Below, in pieces: positions 1-8,152 of a DNA stretch of 64,000 nt (positions are counted from its first letter, which is position 1; the number at the start of each line of letters is the position of its first letter). The translations under genes and the position numbers were made by a program. Source of the stretch: Synechococcus sp. CBW1004 (lineage in GTDB: Bacteria; Cyanobacteriota; Cyanobacteriia; PCC-6307; Cyanobiaceae); the NCBI RefSeq assembly GCF_015840715.1, contig NZ_CP060397.1, forward strand, positions 2,066,686-2,130,685. The letters run 5' to 3'. The notes under the pieces are model-generated. The model had not been told where the DNA came from and ran no database searches. It saw only the letters and a program-made list of their open reading frames with translations.

Positions 1-1140
1 GCCAACGGACAGCAGCAGCAGCAGCAGGGCCGAGCTGATGAGGGCCAGTCTCCCGTTTCTGTCGGCCGCCCCAGGGCGCCCGCCGAGTGCCAGGCTCACG
101 AGCAGGGCGGCGGCCGGAGTCGCTGGCAGCCAGTAGCTGGGGAGCTTGGTGGCAGAGAGGGAGAAGAACACCAGCACCGCCAGCAGCCAGCCGGCGGCGA
201 AGCGGCCCAGGGAGGCCTCGGGCGCGGCCGGTCTCGGTTGCAGCAGGGCACGCTTCAGGCCGAGCAGCAGCAGAGGGGTGTAGGGCAGGCTCGCCACGAG
301 CAGCAGCGCCCCGAAATACCACCAGCCCTGCTGGTGGTTGTTCACGACCCGGGTGAAGCGCTGCAGGTTGTGGTAACCGAAGAAGCTCTGCCAGTAGGCA
401 TTGCCCTCGCGGAGCAACACCACGCCGTACCAGGGGGCCGCCGCCACCATCGCCAGCAGCAGCCCTCGTCCGGGCCTGAGCCGTTGCACCAGTCGGGGGG
501 CATCCCCCTGAAGTGCTGCGAACAGGCCCAGGGTGAGGGCGCCCAGCACCAGGGCCACCGGCCCCTTGGTGAGGGTCGCGAGTGCCAGGGGAGGCCACCA
601 GTGCCAGGAGGGCCCATGCGGGCAGGCATAGGTGCGCCAGGCCAGCAGCAGTCCCACCGCCAGCAGTGCACTGAAGAGGGCATCGCTCACCTCGGTGCGG
701 CCCCAGATCAGGGCCAGGGGGCCGAGCGCGAAGGCCAGGGCGCTGCTGAAAGCCACGCTTCTGGTGTTCTCGGGCGAGGCGGAGGACGGGGGCCAGCGCA
801 GCACCGTGTCGGCCAGGAGCAGCATCACCCCGATCGAGGCGATGGCGGAGGGCAGCCTCGCGGCCAGGCTGCCGGCGGGATCCCAGAGCATCCGGCCCGG
901 CAGGGAATACACCGTTGCCATCAGCCAGTAGACGAGCGGCGGCTTGTCGTAGCGGGGCAGGCCGTTCACCCAGGGCACCAGCCAGTCGCCGCTGTCCCGC
1001 ATGCGCCGCGCGGAGGCGGCGAACAGCGCCGGGGTCTCGTCGATGACACCGGTCTGCCCCAGTCCGACCAGGAAGACCAGGGCTCCTGCCGCGAGGGTGA
1101 TCAGGAGCAGCCTGCGCCGGTCACCACGTCGTCGGCCCAT
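1..1140 (-). CDS. GT-C family glycosyltransferase (ArnT/PMT-like), 3' end cut by window edge
   Basis: The N-terminal 380 residues of a polytopic membrane protein start at an ATG at 1140 and stay open to base 1. After the first membrane helix (about residues 11-30) comes an acidic pair in VIDETPALF (D34, E35), then LPRYDKPPLVYW (61-72), the hallmark of ArnT-type enzymes. A further signature, KLPSYWLPATP, lies near residue 330. Many Leu-rich helices follow. Family members move a sugar from a polyprenyl-phosphate carrier to a lipid or protein on the periplasmic side; the substrate here cannot be told. The C-terminus is outside the window. Confidence 0.88.
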   Translation of the reverse strand, partial: MGRRRGDRRRLLLITLAAGALVFLVGLGQTGVIDETPALFAASARRMRDSGDWLVPWVNGLPRYDKPPLVYWLMATVYSLPGRMLWDPAGSLAARLPSAIASIGVMLLLADTVLRWPPSSASPENTRSVAFSSALAFALGPLALIWGRTEVSDALFSALLAVGLLLAWRTYACPHGPSWHWWPPLALATLTKGPVALVLGALTLGLFAALQGDAPRLVQRLRPGRGLLLAMVAAAPWYGVVLLREGNAYWQSFFGYHNLQRFTRVVNNHQQGWWYFGALLLVASLPYTPLLLLGLKRALLQPRPAAPEASLGRFAAGWLLAVLVFFSLSATKLPSYWLPATPAAALLVSLALGGRPGAADRNGRLALISSALLLLLLSVG

Positions 1141-1294
1141 GGGGCGGTGCTGCAGGGGAGAGGGGATCCATGCTCCCTGCCTTCCAGGTGCCGGGCGATG
1201 TCGGCTGCACGACCAAGGGGCGTGTTGGCAATCGCGCTCTTAAGAGGCCATTAACAAGGATCGGTGAAGGTGAGGTATCGGTCCTCTCCCAGCC

Positions 1295-1609
1295 ATGGTC
1301 CGTTATCTGCCGCCCGAAGACCAGGCGATCGTCGCGCAGGCGCGTGGCTGCGGACTGCTCGGCGGGGGGGACTCCCCCGGCTACCTCTCACCCGATCTCT
1401 GCACCGCCCTGGCGCTGCTGCTGGCCGTGCCGACCCTGGGCTATTCCCTGCTCTTTGTCCCGATCGCCTGGGTCGCCCAGCATGAGCGCACCAACCACCG
1501 GCTCGCACGGTTGCGAGGCCAGCTGGAGCGGGTGTCTGCCCATGGGGATGCGACGCCGGAGCCGCCGCTGCCCACCAGCAGACCGATGACGGCGCTGCGG
1601 CGAACCTGA
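1295..1609 (+). CDS. Hypothetical small membrane protein
   Basis: A 104-residue reading frame starting at ATG. One clear hydrophobic segment spans about residues 35-60 (leucine-rich, LALLLAVPTLGYSLLFVPIAW), followed by a basic, probably cytoplasmic helix and a proline-rich tail. No family recognised. It is divergent from the upstream glycosyltransferase and convergent with the VapC remnant. No strong Shine-Dalgarno sits next to the ATG, so expression is uncertain. Confidence 0.45.
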   Translation: MVRYLPPEDQAIVAQARGCGLLGGGDSPGYLSPDLCTALALLLAVPTLGYSLLFVPIAWVAQHERTNHRLARLRGQLERVSAHGDATPEPPLPTSRPMTALRRT

Positions 1610-1690
1610 GGGACCTGGCGGTCGCCGGACTGTGCTGCACCTCTTCTGCCCCACATGCCGTCCAGGTGGCGGCTCCCTCAGGGAGTGTCT

Positions 1691-1903
1691 TCAGAACACG
1701 ATCACGGTTGATCCATATCGCTCCAGCTGCCTGTCGGCGGTGAGCAGCAGCATCGGCTCCACCCTGCTCTGGCAGACCAGCAGGCGGTCGAATGGATCGC
1801 GATGATCGCCACCGCTCTCCAGCTCCGCCACCGCCAGCAGATGGGCATTGCGCAGCGGCAGCCAGCGGAGCAGCAGATGGGTGTCGAGCAGCAGGCGTGT
1901 CAC
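1691..1903 (-). pseudogene. VapC-type PIN toxin with internal deletion
   Basis: Seventy residues that begin like a VapC toxin (LLLDTHLLLRWL, catalytic Asp7) and then jump to the C-terminal part (DHRDPFDRLL, Asp36/Asp39; LLTADRQLERYG, Asp57). Intact PIN toxins of this type are about 125-130 residues, so roughly 55-60 residues carrying the central helices and the conserved Glu are missing, with the frame preserved. The start codon overlaps the stop of the upstream antitoxin by 4 bases (ATGA), the normal arrangement of a vapBC-like operon. It is probably inactive as an RNase. Confidence 0.75.
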
Positions 1904-2160
1904 TGCAGCGCTTCAAACAGGTCGTCCAGTGGGGCGTCGAAGTCCTTGGCCAGCGTGATCTGGCCCCGCATCGCTCCCGGGGCAGCGATCGTGGCCTGTG
2001 GGTTGCGCCAGGGCACCAGGCGTGCAATCGGCACCCCCGAGCGAGCGATCACGACTTCTTCGCCAGCCTCAACCTCCAGCAGCAGCTGTGACAGGTGTGC
2101 CTTGGCCTGGTGCACGTTGACCTGATGCACCGTGACCTGATGCACCGTGACCTTGGCCAT
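1900..2160 (-). CDS. Phd/YefM-type antitoxin
   Basis: An 86-residue protein with the Phd/YefM pattern: VHQAKAHLSQLLLEVEAGEE, then VVIARSGVPIARLVPW, and a C-terminal tail (FDAPLDDLFEAL) of the kind that wraps the partner toxin. Such antitoxins bind DNA through the N-terminal domain and neutralise the toxin encoded immediately downstream. Here the partner at 1691-1903 is internally deleted, so this looks like an orphaned antitoxin. The ATG at 2160 was chosen because the Phd fold begins right after it. The first residues contain a triplicated pentapeptide. Confidence 0.8.
   Translation of the reverse strand: MAKVTVHQVTVHQVNVHQAKAHLSQLLLEVEAGEEVVIARSGVPIARLVPWRNPQATIAAPGAMRGQITLAKDFDAPLDDLFEALQ
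2107..2151 (-). repeat. Three tandem 15-bp units in the antitoxin 5' end
   Basis: Two identical units (GTCACGGTGCATCAG, minus strand) and a third with three changes encode V-T-V-H-Q, V-T-V-H-Q, V-N-V-H-Q. The unit length is a multiple of three, so copy-number change would leave the antitoxin frame intact. Confidence 0.85.
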
Positions 2161-2206
2161 GGCAACCGGGTGCAGCTCCTGGACTAAGTCTTGGTTTGGT
2201 CGTGAT

Positions 2207-3403
2207 TCAGGGTTCTCGCTCTGAATGGTCGCCCTGCCTCCACTGCAGCCCCTCCTTGCCCTGCCTCCAGCGCAGGGTCTCCCCCAGGGGCCGGCCCACC
2301 AGCAGCTGCGGCAGCGAGCGCTGCTCCCCCAGCACCCGCCGCGGCAGCACGGTGGCGGCGGCGATCGCCCGCTCCGGCCTGCCGCTCCAGCGGGCCAGGC
2401 GCACCGCCCCCTCCAGCAGGGGCAGGGTGACGCCCGCCAGGGTGCCGTCGGCCAGGCGGCAGCTGCCGCCGCTGACGTGCAGTTCACGCTCATCCCAGCG
2501 GTGGACGCCGTCTTCGAGGCCGTAGGGGGCCAGGGCATCGCTGACGATCACCACCCGGTCGGGGGCGAGGCGCTGCAGCAGCACCGCCATGGTGGGCGCC
2601 ACATGCACGCCGTCGGCGATCAGGCCCAGGGCCACGTCGCCTTGCAGCAGTGCCGCCGCCACCGGGCCGGGGGCGCGCCGGTGCATGTCGGGCATGGCGT
2701 TGAGCGCGTGGGTGAGCATCGACACCCCGGCGTCGAAGGCCGCCTGGGCCTGAGCCTCGTTGGCGGCGCTGTGACCCAGGCTCACCACCGCGCCGCGGTC
2801 CCGCAGCGCACGGATCACCGCGTCGCTGCCCGCCAGTTCCGGCGCCAGGGTCACCAGGGCGATGTCGTCCGGCTGCTCCCAGCCGGGGCCGCAGCGCAGG
2901 CCGCCGATCCGTTCCGCGAGAGCCTCCAGACTCGGAGCCGCCAGGTGCTCGGCAGGGTGGGCGCCGCGGCGCTCATAGGCCAGGAACGGCCCCTCCAGGT
3001 GGGCTCCGAGCAGCCGGCAGCGACCGCTTCGGTGGCGACGGCGCGCTTCGGCGAGCACCGCCAGGGCCTGGCGCAGCGGCTCCACGCCACAGGTGACGAG
3101 GGTGGGGCAGATCGCCTCGACGCCATCGGCCCAGAGGCGCTCCAGCAGCTGCTCAAGCCGGGGCAGATCGGCGGGCGTGAGTTCGGGGAAGGCCAGCCCC
3201 AGGCCGCCGTTGATCTGCAGGTCGACGCCCATCGGGCTGAGCCAGTCGCCGCCCCAGTCGATGCCGGCGGCATGGCTGCCGGCATCGAGGGGTTCGAGCG
3301 CGGCGATCACGCCCGCGTCATCGACGCCGATGCGCCAGAGGCGGTTCCTGTCGTGGCCGCAGGCCCTCTCCAGCGGCAGGCGCACATTCGTCAGCCAGGG
3401 CAC
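2207..3403 (-). CDS. nagA: N-acetylglucosamine-6-phosphate deacetylase
   Basis: A 398-residue amidohydrolase that removes acetate from GlcNAc-6-P in amino-sugar and cell-wall recycling. Visible signatures: GVDLQINGGLGLAF near residue 60, LLGAHLEGPFL (metal-binding Glu), VVSLGHSAAN, SMLTHALNAMPDMHRRAPG, GLIADGVHV and the catalytic-Asp segment VIVSDALAPYG. Length matches the family. The start codon is GTG at 3403; an internal ATG would remove the N-terminal beta-sandwich strand. It is divergent from purE. Confidence 0.93.
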   Translation of the reverse strand: MPWLTNVRLPLERACGHDRNRLWRIGVDDAGVIAALEPLDAGSHAAGIDWGGDWLSPMGVDLQINGGLGLAFPELTPADLPRLEQLLERLWADGVEAICPTLVTCGVEPLRQALAVLAEARRRHRSGRCRLLGAHLEGPFLAYERRGAHPAEHLAAPSLEALAERIGGLRCGPGWEQPDDIALVTLAPELAGSDAVIRALRDRGAVVSLGHSAANEAQAQAAFDAGVSMLTHALNAMPDMHRRAPGPVAAALLQGDVALGLIADGVHVAPTMAVLLQRLAPDRVVIVSDALAPYGLEDGVHRWDERELHVSGGSCRLADGTLAGVTLPLLEGAVRLARWSGRPERAIAAATVLPRRVLGEQRSLPQLLVGRPLGETLRWRQGKEGLQWRQGDHSEREP

Positions 3404-3535
3404 GGCAGGGCGGGATCGGGGTGCAGCCTTGAGGATGCCACCACAGGACGGCCTGCAACACGCTGGTTGCCGCCGGCCCCCCGGGGGCGATCGGCGCAGG
3501 GAGGGGAGAATGGCCGGCCTTGCCGCGACTGAACC

Positions 3536-4090
3536 GTGCCCGAGAGCGCAGCGTCCTCACTGTCGCCCCAGTCGCCGCCGCGCGTGGCCGTGATCATGGG
3601 CAGCGACTCCGATCTGCCGACGATGGCGCCGGCGGTGGAGCTGCTGCAGCGCTTCGGGGTGAGCTGCGAGGTGCGGGTGCTCTCGGCCCACCGCACGCCG
3701 CTGGAGATGGTGGCCTTCGCTCAGGCCGCCGCCGGACGGGGCCTGAAGGTGATCATTGCCGGAGCTGGCGGTGCCGCCCACCTGCCGGGCATGGTGGCCT
3801 CACTCACCACCCTGCCGGTGATCGGTGTGCCGGTGCAGAGCAAGGCGCTCTCCGGGGTGGATTCGCTGCATTCGATCGTGCAGATGCCCGGCGGCATTCC
3901 GGTGGCCACGGTGGCGATCGGCGGCGGCCTCAACGCCGGCTTGCTGGCGGCGCGCATCCTGGCCACGGCCGATGCCGAGCTGGCCGCAGGCCTGGCGGCC
4001 TACGCCGACGATCTGCACGATCAGGTGGTGGCCAAGGACCAGCGGCTGGTGCAGCTGGGGGCGGCGGCGTACCTGAAGGGGATGGGGTGA
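3536..4090 (+). CDS. purE: 5-(carboxyamino)imidazole ribonucleotide mutase
   Basis: A 184-residue class I PurE that converts N5-CAIR to CAIR in purine synthesis. The nucleotide-binding signature [10 protein letters not shown], the catalytic-His segment [11 protein letters not shown] and [13 protein letters not shown] are all present, as is the C-terminal AARILA helix. The start is GTG at 3536; the next in-frame start would clip the first beta-strand ([11 protein letters not shown]). It lies divergently 132 bases from nagA. Confidence 0.95.
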   Translation: MPESAASSLSPQSPPRVAVIMGSDSDLPTMAPAVELLQRFGVSCEVRVLSAHRTPLEMVAFAQAAAGRGLKVIIAGAGGAAHLPGMVASLTTLPVIGVPVQSKALSGVDSLHSIVQMPGGIPVATVAIGGGLNAGLLAARILATADAELAAGLAAYADDLHDQVVAKDQRLVQLGAAAYLKGMG

Positions 4091-4256
4091 GTGGATCGGT
4101 GGGTGAATGGGCTGAGGGTGATTGGCAGGAGCCTCCCCGGGTGTCAGTTGTAGGCAGCTCCTAAGTTGATCAAGCTGGCGTTGAAGGCATTGGCGGATCG
4201 CTCGACCGACTTGGCTGGATCAGGCACAGAGGGATCTTGAGCAGGCCGATGAGTCG

Positions 4257-4652
4257 ATGCGCTCGGGACGGCATGAGTGGGCCTGTTTCGCGGCTCACCA
4301 GGCTGCCGAGAAAGCCCTCAAGGCCCTGAACCTGGCGCAGGGGCAGCAGGCCTGGGGCCACACCCTCAGCCGTCTATGGTCAACTTTGCCCACACAGGTC
4401 TGGACGCCTGCGCCGCCAGTGGGTCTGGAAGACCGGCTGCGGCTGCTGGATGGTTTCTACATCCCCACCCGCTACCCGGACAGCTACCCGGAGGGCACGC
4501 CGGGCGAACATTTCGGCAGACTGCAGAGTGAGCAGGCTCTCCTCCATGCCGATGCCATCCTCCGCTGGGTCGGTGCTGCGTTGGCCCAGCTTCGATCAAG
4601 TGATCGATCAGGCGACCCGTTGGGCGACGACGCAACAGCAACAGAACCCTGA
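4257..4652 (+). CDS. HEPN-domain protein, probable 5' frameshift
   Basis: A HEPN-domain protein (PF05168-like) typical of MNT/HEPN toxin-antitoxin pairs, where the HEPN partner is usually an RNase. The core ACFAAHQAAEKALKAL and the C-terminal YIPTRYPDSYPEGTP are well conserved. The ATG at 4257 is the first standard start in this frame, but homologous-looking sequence continues upstream (WLDQAQRDLEQADESM from 4212). It would join TTG at 4190 (LADRSTD) if one T at 4211 were removed, so the gene probably carries a one-base insertion. The gene overlaps the downstream MNT gene by about 107 bases. Confidence 0.75.
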   Translation: MRSGRHEWACFAAHQAAEKALKALNLAQGQQAWGHTLSRLWSTLPTQVWTPAPPVGLEDRLRLLDGFYIPTRYPDSYPEGTPGEHFGRLQSEQALLHADAILRWVGAALAQLRSSDRSGDPLGDDATATEP

Positions 4653-4947
4653 TCTGCTGGCTGTTGGTGTGTTCGGCTCCTACGGCCGCGGTGATGCCGG
4701 TGTGGGCAGCGATCTGGATCTGGTGTTGATCCTTGAGTCCTGCGCCCTGCCGATCTGGGAGCGCCTGCGCCGCTGGGACACCGGCGCGCTGCCGCTGGCC
4801 TGCGATCTGCTCGTCTACAGCCGCGAGGAATGGCAGACCCTGCCCAGCTGGAATCCCCGGCTGGCCGAGGTCCTCGGCCGCGACGCGCGCTGGCTGGCGG
4901 GCCATCCCCCTCATCCCTCCTCATCGCCGGCCATCTTGCGGAGGTAA
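4546..4947 (+). CDS. MNT-type nucleotidyltransferase (HEPN partner)
   Basis: A 133-residue minimal nucleotidyltransferase. The fingerprint VFGSYGRGDAGVGSDLDLVL contains the GS motif, RG and the SDxDL metal-binding aspartates. MNT proteins usually act as antitoxins that AMPylate or bind their HEPN partner, here the gene immediately upstream. The ATG at 4546 was chosen (ATG 4552 is also possible); longer starts only add out-of-family residues. The C-terminal SSSPAILRR tail is not conserved-looking. Confidence 0.8.
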   Translation: MPMPSSAGSVLRWPSFDQVIDQATRWATTQQQQNPDLLAVGVFGSYGRGDAGVGSDLDLVLILESCALPIWERLRRWDTGALPLACDLLVYSREEWQTLPSWNPRLAEVLGRDARWLAGHPPHPSSSPAILRR

Positions 4948-5139
4948 TCGGCCTGAGAGAGCCGGCCACAGCGCTGCGGCCGGCTCTGGCTGAGCTGCCC
5001 CAGTCCTCTGAGCTGCTGCTCCGCTTCATCCTGAAGGGATCCCCCAACACGGAGCAGGGGCATTCCGTCCTCCCTCGCCGCTCCCTCTACATTCAGCTTC
5101 AAGCCCGTCTCACCGCCGCCCGCAGCGCGGCCCGTCTCC

Positions 5140-6219
5140 ATGCTCGAGCGGTTGGTGCTGCCCCCCTGGCTGCGTTTCAGCCTGGCCCTGCCGCTGCTGG
5201 TGCTCAACCTCTGGGTGCTGCGCCAGCTGCTGCTGCCGCTGGCGCCGTTCCCGGCGTTGTTCCTGACGGCGGCGTTGCTGGCCTTTCTGCTCGACATCCC
5301 GACGCGCTGGCTGGTGGGCCGTCGCCTGCCCAGACCGCTGGCCCTGCTCCTGGTGCTCGGTCTGGGCTTCGGCGCGGTGGTGCTGGCGGCGCTGTGGCTG
5401 GTGCCGCGCCTGATCAGCCAGCTGGATGATCTGATCACCGCCCTGCCGGGCTGGCTGGCCCAGGGGGAGACACTGCTCACCGATCTGCAGACCTGGGCCC
5501 AGGGCAAGGGCCTGCCGTCGGAGTTCGGCGATCTGAGCAGCGAACTGATCAGCCGCACCAGCCGCCTGGCCAGCCAGCTCAGCCAACAGCTGCTCAGTCT
5601 GCTGGGGGCCACGGTCGGCCTGACGGTCAACACCGTGATCGTGCTGGTGCTGACGGTGTTCCTGCTGCTCGGGGGGGAGCGCATCGCCGCCGGTCTGGCC
5701 GCCTGGTTGCCCCCGGGCGTGCGCACCCTGGTGACCACCACCCTCTATCGCACCTTCCGCGGTTACTTCGGTGGGCAGGTGCTGCTGGCGCTGATCCTCA
5801 GCGGTCTGCAGATGGTGGTGTTCACCCTGCTGGGCATTCCCTATGGGGTGCTGTTCGCCGTGACGATCGGCTTCACCACCCTGATTCCCTATGCCAGTGC
5901 CCTGACGATCGTGCTGGTGAGCCTGCTGCTCGCCCTGCAGGATCCGCGTCAGGGCCTGGAGGTCCTGGTGGCTGCGATCAGCGTCGGTCAGGTGGTGGAT
6001 CAGGTGATCCAGCCGCGCCTGATGGGCAGCATCGTCGGCCTGCAGCCGGCCTGGTTGTTGATCAGCCTCCCCATCGGCGCCCGCCTGGGCAGCCTGCTCG
6101 GGCTGGGCGAATTGCTGGGCTTGCTGCTGGCGGTGCCGGTGGCCAGCTGCGGCAAGACCTTTCTCGATGCCTGGGCGCAGCGGTTGCGGGCGGGGGAGCT
6201 GGCTCAGGCAGGCGGCTGA
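5140..6219 (+). CDS. AI-2E family transporter (PerM/TqsA-like)
   Basis: A 359-residue polytopic membrane protein with the AI-2E exporter layout: two N-terminal helix pairs, a long amphipathic stretch (residues about 95-150, LISQLDDLITALPGWL), then the conserved GYFGGQVLLALILSGLQM region, VTIGFTTLIPYAS and QVIQPRLMGSIVGLQP. The family includes autoinducer-2 exporters and Na+/H+ antiporters, so the substrate is undefined. It stands alone between the HEPN/MNT pair and a convergent Asn/Trp-rich protein gene. Confidence 0.88.
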   Translation: MLERLVLPPWLRFSLALPLLVLNLWVLRQLLLPLAPFPALFLTAALLAFLLDIPTRWLVGRRLPRPLALLLVLGLGFGAVVLAALWLVPRLISQLDDLITALPGWLAQGETLLTDLQTWAQGKGLPSEFGDLSSELISRTSRLASQLSQQLLSLLGATVGLTVNTVIVLVLTVFLLLGGERIAAGLAAWLPPGVRTLVTTTLYRTFRGYFGGQVLLALILSGLQMVVFTLLGIPYGVLFAVTIGFTTLIPYASALTIVLVSLLLALQDPRQGLEVLVAAISVGQVVDQVIQPRLMGSIVGLQPAWLLISLPIGARLGSLLGLGELLGLLLAVPVASCGKTFLDAWAQRLRAGELAQAGG

Positions 6220-6287
6220 AGCGAGTCCCACCCTCCTCCCCAGGGCCAGCAGGGAAGGCTCCATGCCGAGTGCGGATCAGCCGGATG

Positions 6288-7394
6288 TCACCGGCGCATG
6301 GTGCTCTCAAGGGCGGCGGCACGGGTGCCCCTGCGCCTGGCCAGCATCTGCCAGCCCGCCGTCGCCAGGCCGCCGCCTAGGGCCAGCACCAGCAGATCGC
6401 GCAGCCATCCGGGAAGCTCGCCGGCCAGGGCTTCGGGGAGCGGCGTGCCCTTCGGGTCGGGCCCGTAGGCCACCTGGCAGGCCGCATTCAGCAGCTGGGC
6501 CTGGGCCGGGGTGCTCGGCACCTGCCCATCGAGCAGGCCCTCCTGGCAATTGGCCGCACCCTTGACCGGCGGACTGTCGGCGACGGCATAGCTGAAATCG
6601 GCGCCGCTGCTGCCGACCGAATCGACGGTGGCGTAATTCAGCTCATAGTCGCTGTCCGGCACGTCGATCACCGTCGACTGCTGACTGGTGGCGTCGTTCA
6701 CAAGGTCCGTGATCACCGCGGCACCGGCCAGGGCCGTGAGCCCCCAGCCGGGAGAGGCGGATCCCCACCAGCTCCAGGTGCCTGGATTCCAGCTGTACCA
6801 GCCGTATCCCCAGGGACGGCTGCCCCAGTAGCCGCCGTTGGCCCAGATGTTGTTCCAGCCGCCGACGTTGCGGTTGTAGAAGTTGTTGGCAGGATTGTTC
6901 CAGGGCTGGTTGCGACCGTCGTTCCAGCGGTTGTTCCCGTTGTTGTTCCAGCCGTTCCTGTTGAAGCGCTGGAACTGGGCCTGCGAGATGTTGTGACCCG
7001 TCCATGGGCTGCGGCTGCCGGGGCCGTAGAGGGGATGGCTGCCGCGGTAGCCCTCGTGCAGATCGCGGTCGGCGACTTGGTCCGTCCAGCTGCGTCGGTC
7101 GTCGGGCTCGGTGGCTGGGGCTGGGCGTTCCTGGGGAACTGCTCGCTCGACTGAAGCGGACTGGGGTGCAGGAGCTTGAGGCTCAATGGGGGCTGCCCGC
7201 TCGACGGGCGCTGCAGCGGGCTCGGGAGCTCGGAACCGATAGGCACCGCCACCACCCCCGCCCCCATCCCAGTGCCCCCCACCGCCGCCAACGTGGCCGC
7301 CACCACGGGCCAAGGCCGCTGGGGGCAGGGAGCTGGCTCCCCACAGCACGGCGGCACTCAGAGCCAGGACAGGCAGACGGCAGGGGAAGTGCAT
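6288..7394 (-). CDS. Secreted Gly/Asn/Trp-rich low-complexity protein
   Basis: A 368-residue protein of unknown function. A signal peptide (about residues 1-29) is followed by a glycine-rich tract, a Pro/Glu/Ala linker, and a long Asn-Trp-Gly-Tyr region (about 130-210, for example NGWNNNGNNRWNDGRNQPWN). A hydrophobic ALAGAAVITDL patch follows, then a Cys-containing domain and a C-terminal membrane helix ending in an RRR stop-transfer. This suggests a protein anchored by its C-terminus with a disordered, aromatic-rich extracytoplasmic domain. Upstream on the same strand is cysC, more than 90 bases away. Confidence 0.8.
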   Translation of the reverse strand: MHFPCRLPVLALSAAVLWGASSLPPAALARGGGHVGGGGGHWDGGGGGGGAYRFRAPEPAAAPVERAAPIEPQAPAPQSASVERAVPQERPAPATEPDDRRSWTDQVADRDLHEGYRGSHPLYGPGSRSPWTGHNISQAQFQRFNRNGWNNNGNNRWNDGRNQPWNNPANNFYNRNVGGWNNIWANGGYWGSRPWGYGWYSWNPGTWSWWGSASPGWGLTALAGAAVITDLVNDATSQQSTVIDVPDSDYELNYATVDSVGSSGADFSYAVADSPPVKGAANCQEGLLDGQVPSTPAQAQLLNAACQVAYGPDPKGTPLPEALAGELPGWLRDLLVLALGGGLATAGWQMLARRRGTRAAALESTMRR

Positions 7395-7489
7395 GGAAGT
7401 TTGATGAGGTCAAGAGGGCTGACCGCAGAGCGGTCGGGCGAGGTCGGTGTCGGCTTCACGCCACGCAGGCGACCCGTGGCTTCGCGGCC

Positions 7490-8152
7490 TCAGGCCTCGC
7501 CTGGTTCCGGGATCACCCCCTTGCTCTGCAGATAGGCCAGCACCAGGGCGACGCAGGCTTCCAGGTCCTGCGCACCGGTGTCGATGCGCAGCTCGGGGTT
7601 CTCGGGTTCCTCGTAGGGGCTGGAGATGCCGGTGAACTCCTTGATCTCACCGGCGCGCGCCTTGGCGTAGAGCCCCTTGGTGTCGCGTTGTTCGCACACG
7701 CCTAGATCGGCGGCGCAGTGGATCTCGATGAAGTCGCCGGCTTCCACCAGGGCCCGGGCCCGGTCGCGGTCGCTGCGGAAGGGCGACACGAAGGCAGTGA
7801 GCACCACGACGCCGGCATCGAGGAACAGCTTGGCCACTTCGCCGATGCGGCGGATGTTCTCCTCGCGATCGGCGTCGGAAAAGCCCAGATCGCTGCAGAG
7901 GCCGTGGCGCACGTTGTCGCCGTCGAGCACGTAGCAGGCCAGCCCCTGCTCGAACAGGGCGGAGTTGACGGCGTTCGCCAGGGTGCTCTTGCCGGCGCCG
8001 CTGAGGCCCGTGAACCAGAGGATGGCGCTGCGGTGGCCGCGCTGGTGCGCCCGCGCCGCCCGCGTCACGGTGGAGTGGTGCCAGACGATGTTGGTGGCGG
8101 CCCCCTGGCTGGTCATGGCGCCATAGGGGGAACCGGTGGGGCTGGCGGTCAT
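7490..8152 (-). CDS. cysC: Adenylylsulfate kinase
   Basis: A 220-residue APS kinase that phosphorylates adenylylsulfate to PAPS in sulfate assimilation. Walker [12 protein letters not shown] at about residues 48-57, [10 protein letters not shown] for APS binding, and [20 protein letters not shown] with the lid are all present. The ATG at 8152 overlaps the stop of the upstream ChaN-PDZ gene (ATGA), which supports it over the internal ATG at 8116. Confidence 0.95.
   Translation of the reverse strand: MTASPTGSPYGAMTSQGAATNIVWHHSTVTRAARAHQRGHRSAILWFTGLSGAGKSTLANAVNSALFEQGLACYVLDGDNVRHGLCSDLGFSDADREENIRRIGEVAKLFLDAGVVVLTAFVSPFRSDRDRARALVEAGDFIEIHCAADLGVCEQRDTKGLYAKARAGEIKEFTGISSPYEEPENPELRIDTGAQDLEACVALVLAYLQSKGVIPEPGEA

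Noticed and set aside
238-1254. 338-codon + strand frame over the glycosyltransferase
   Set aside because: Gln/Gly/Arg-rich shadow; the minus strand shows the GT-C motifs.
5110-6264. Long antisense frame (about 384 codons) opposite the AI-2E transporter
   Set aside because: Gln/His/Arg-rich composition is a frame shadow in GC-rich DNA; the + strand protein has clear homology.
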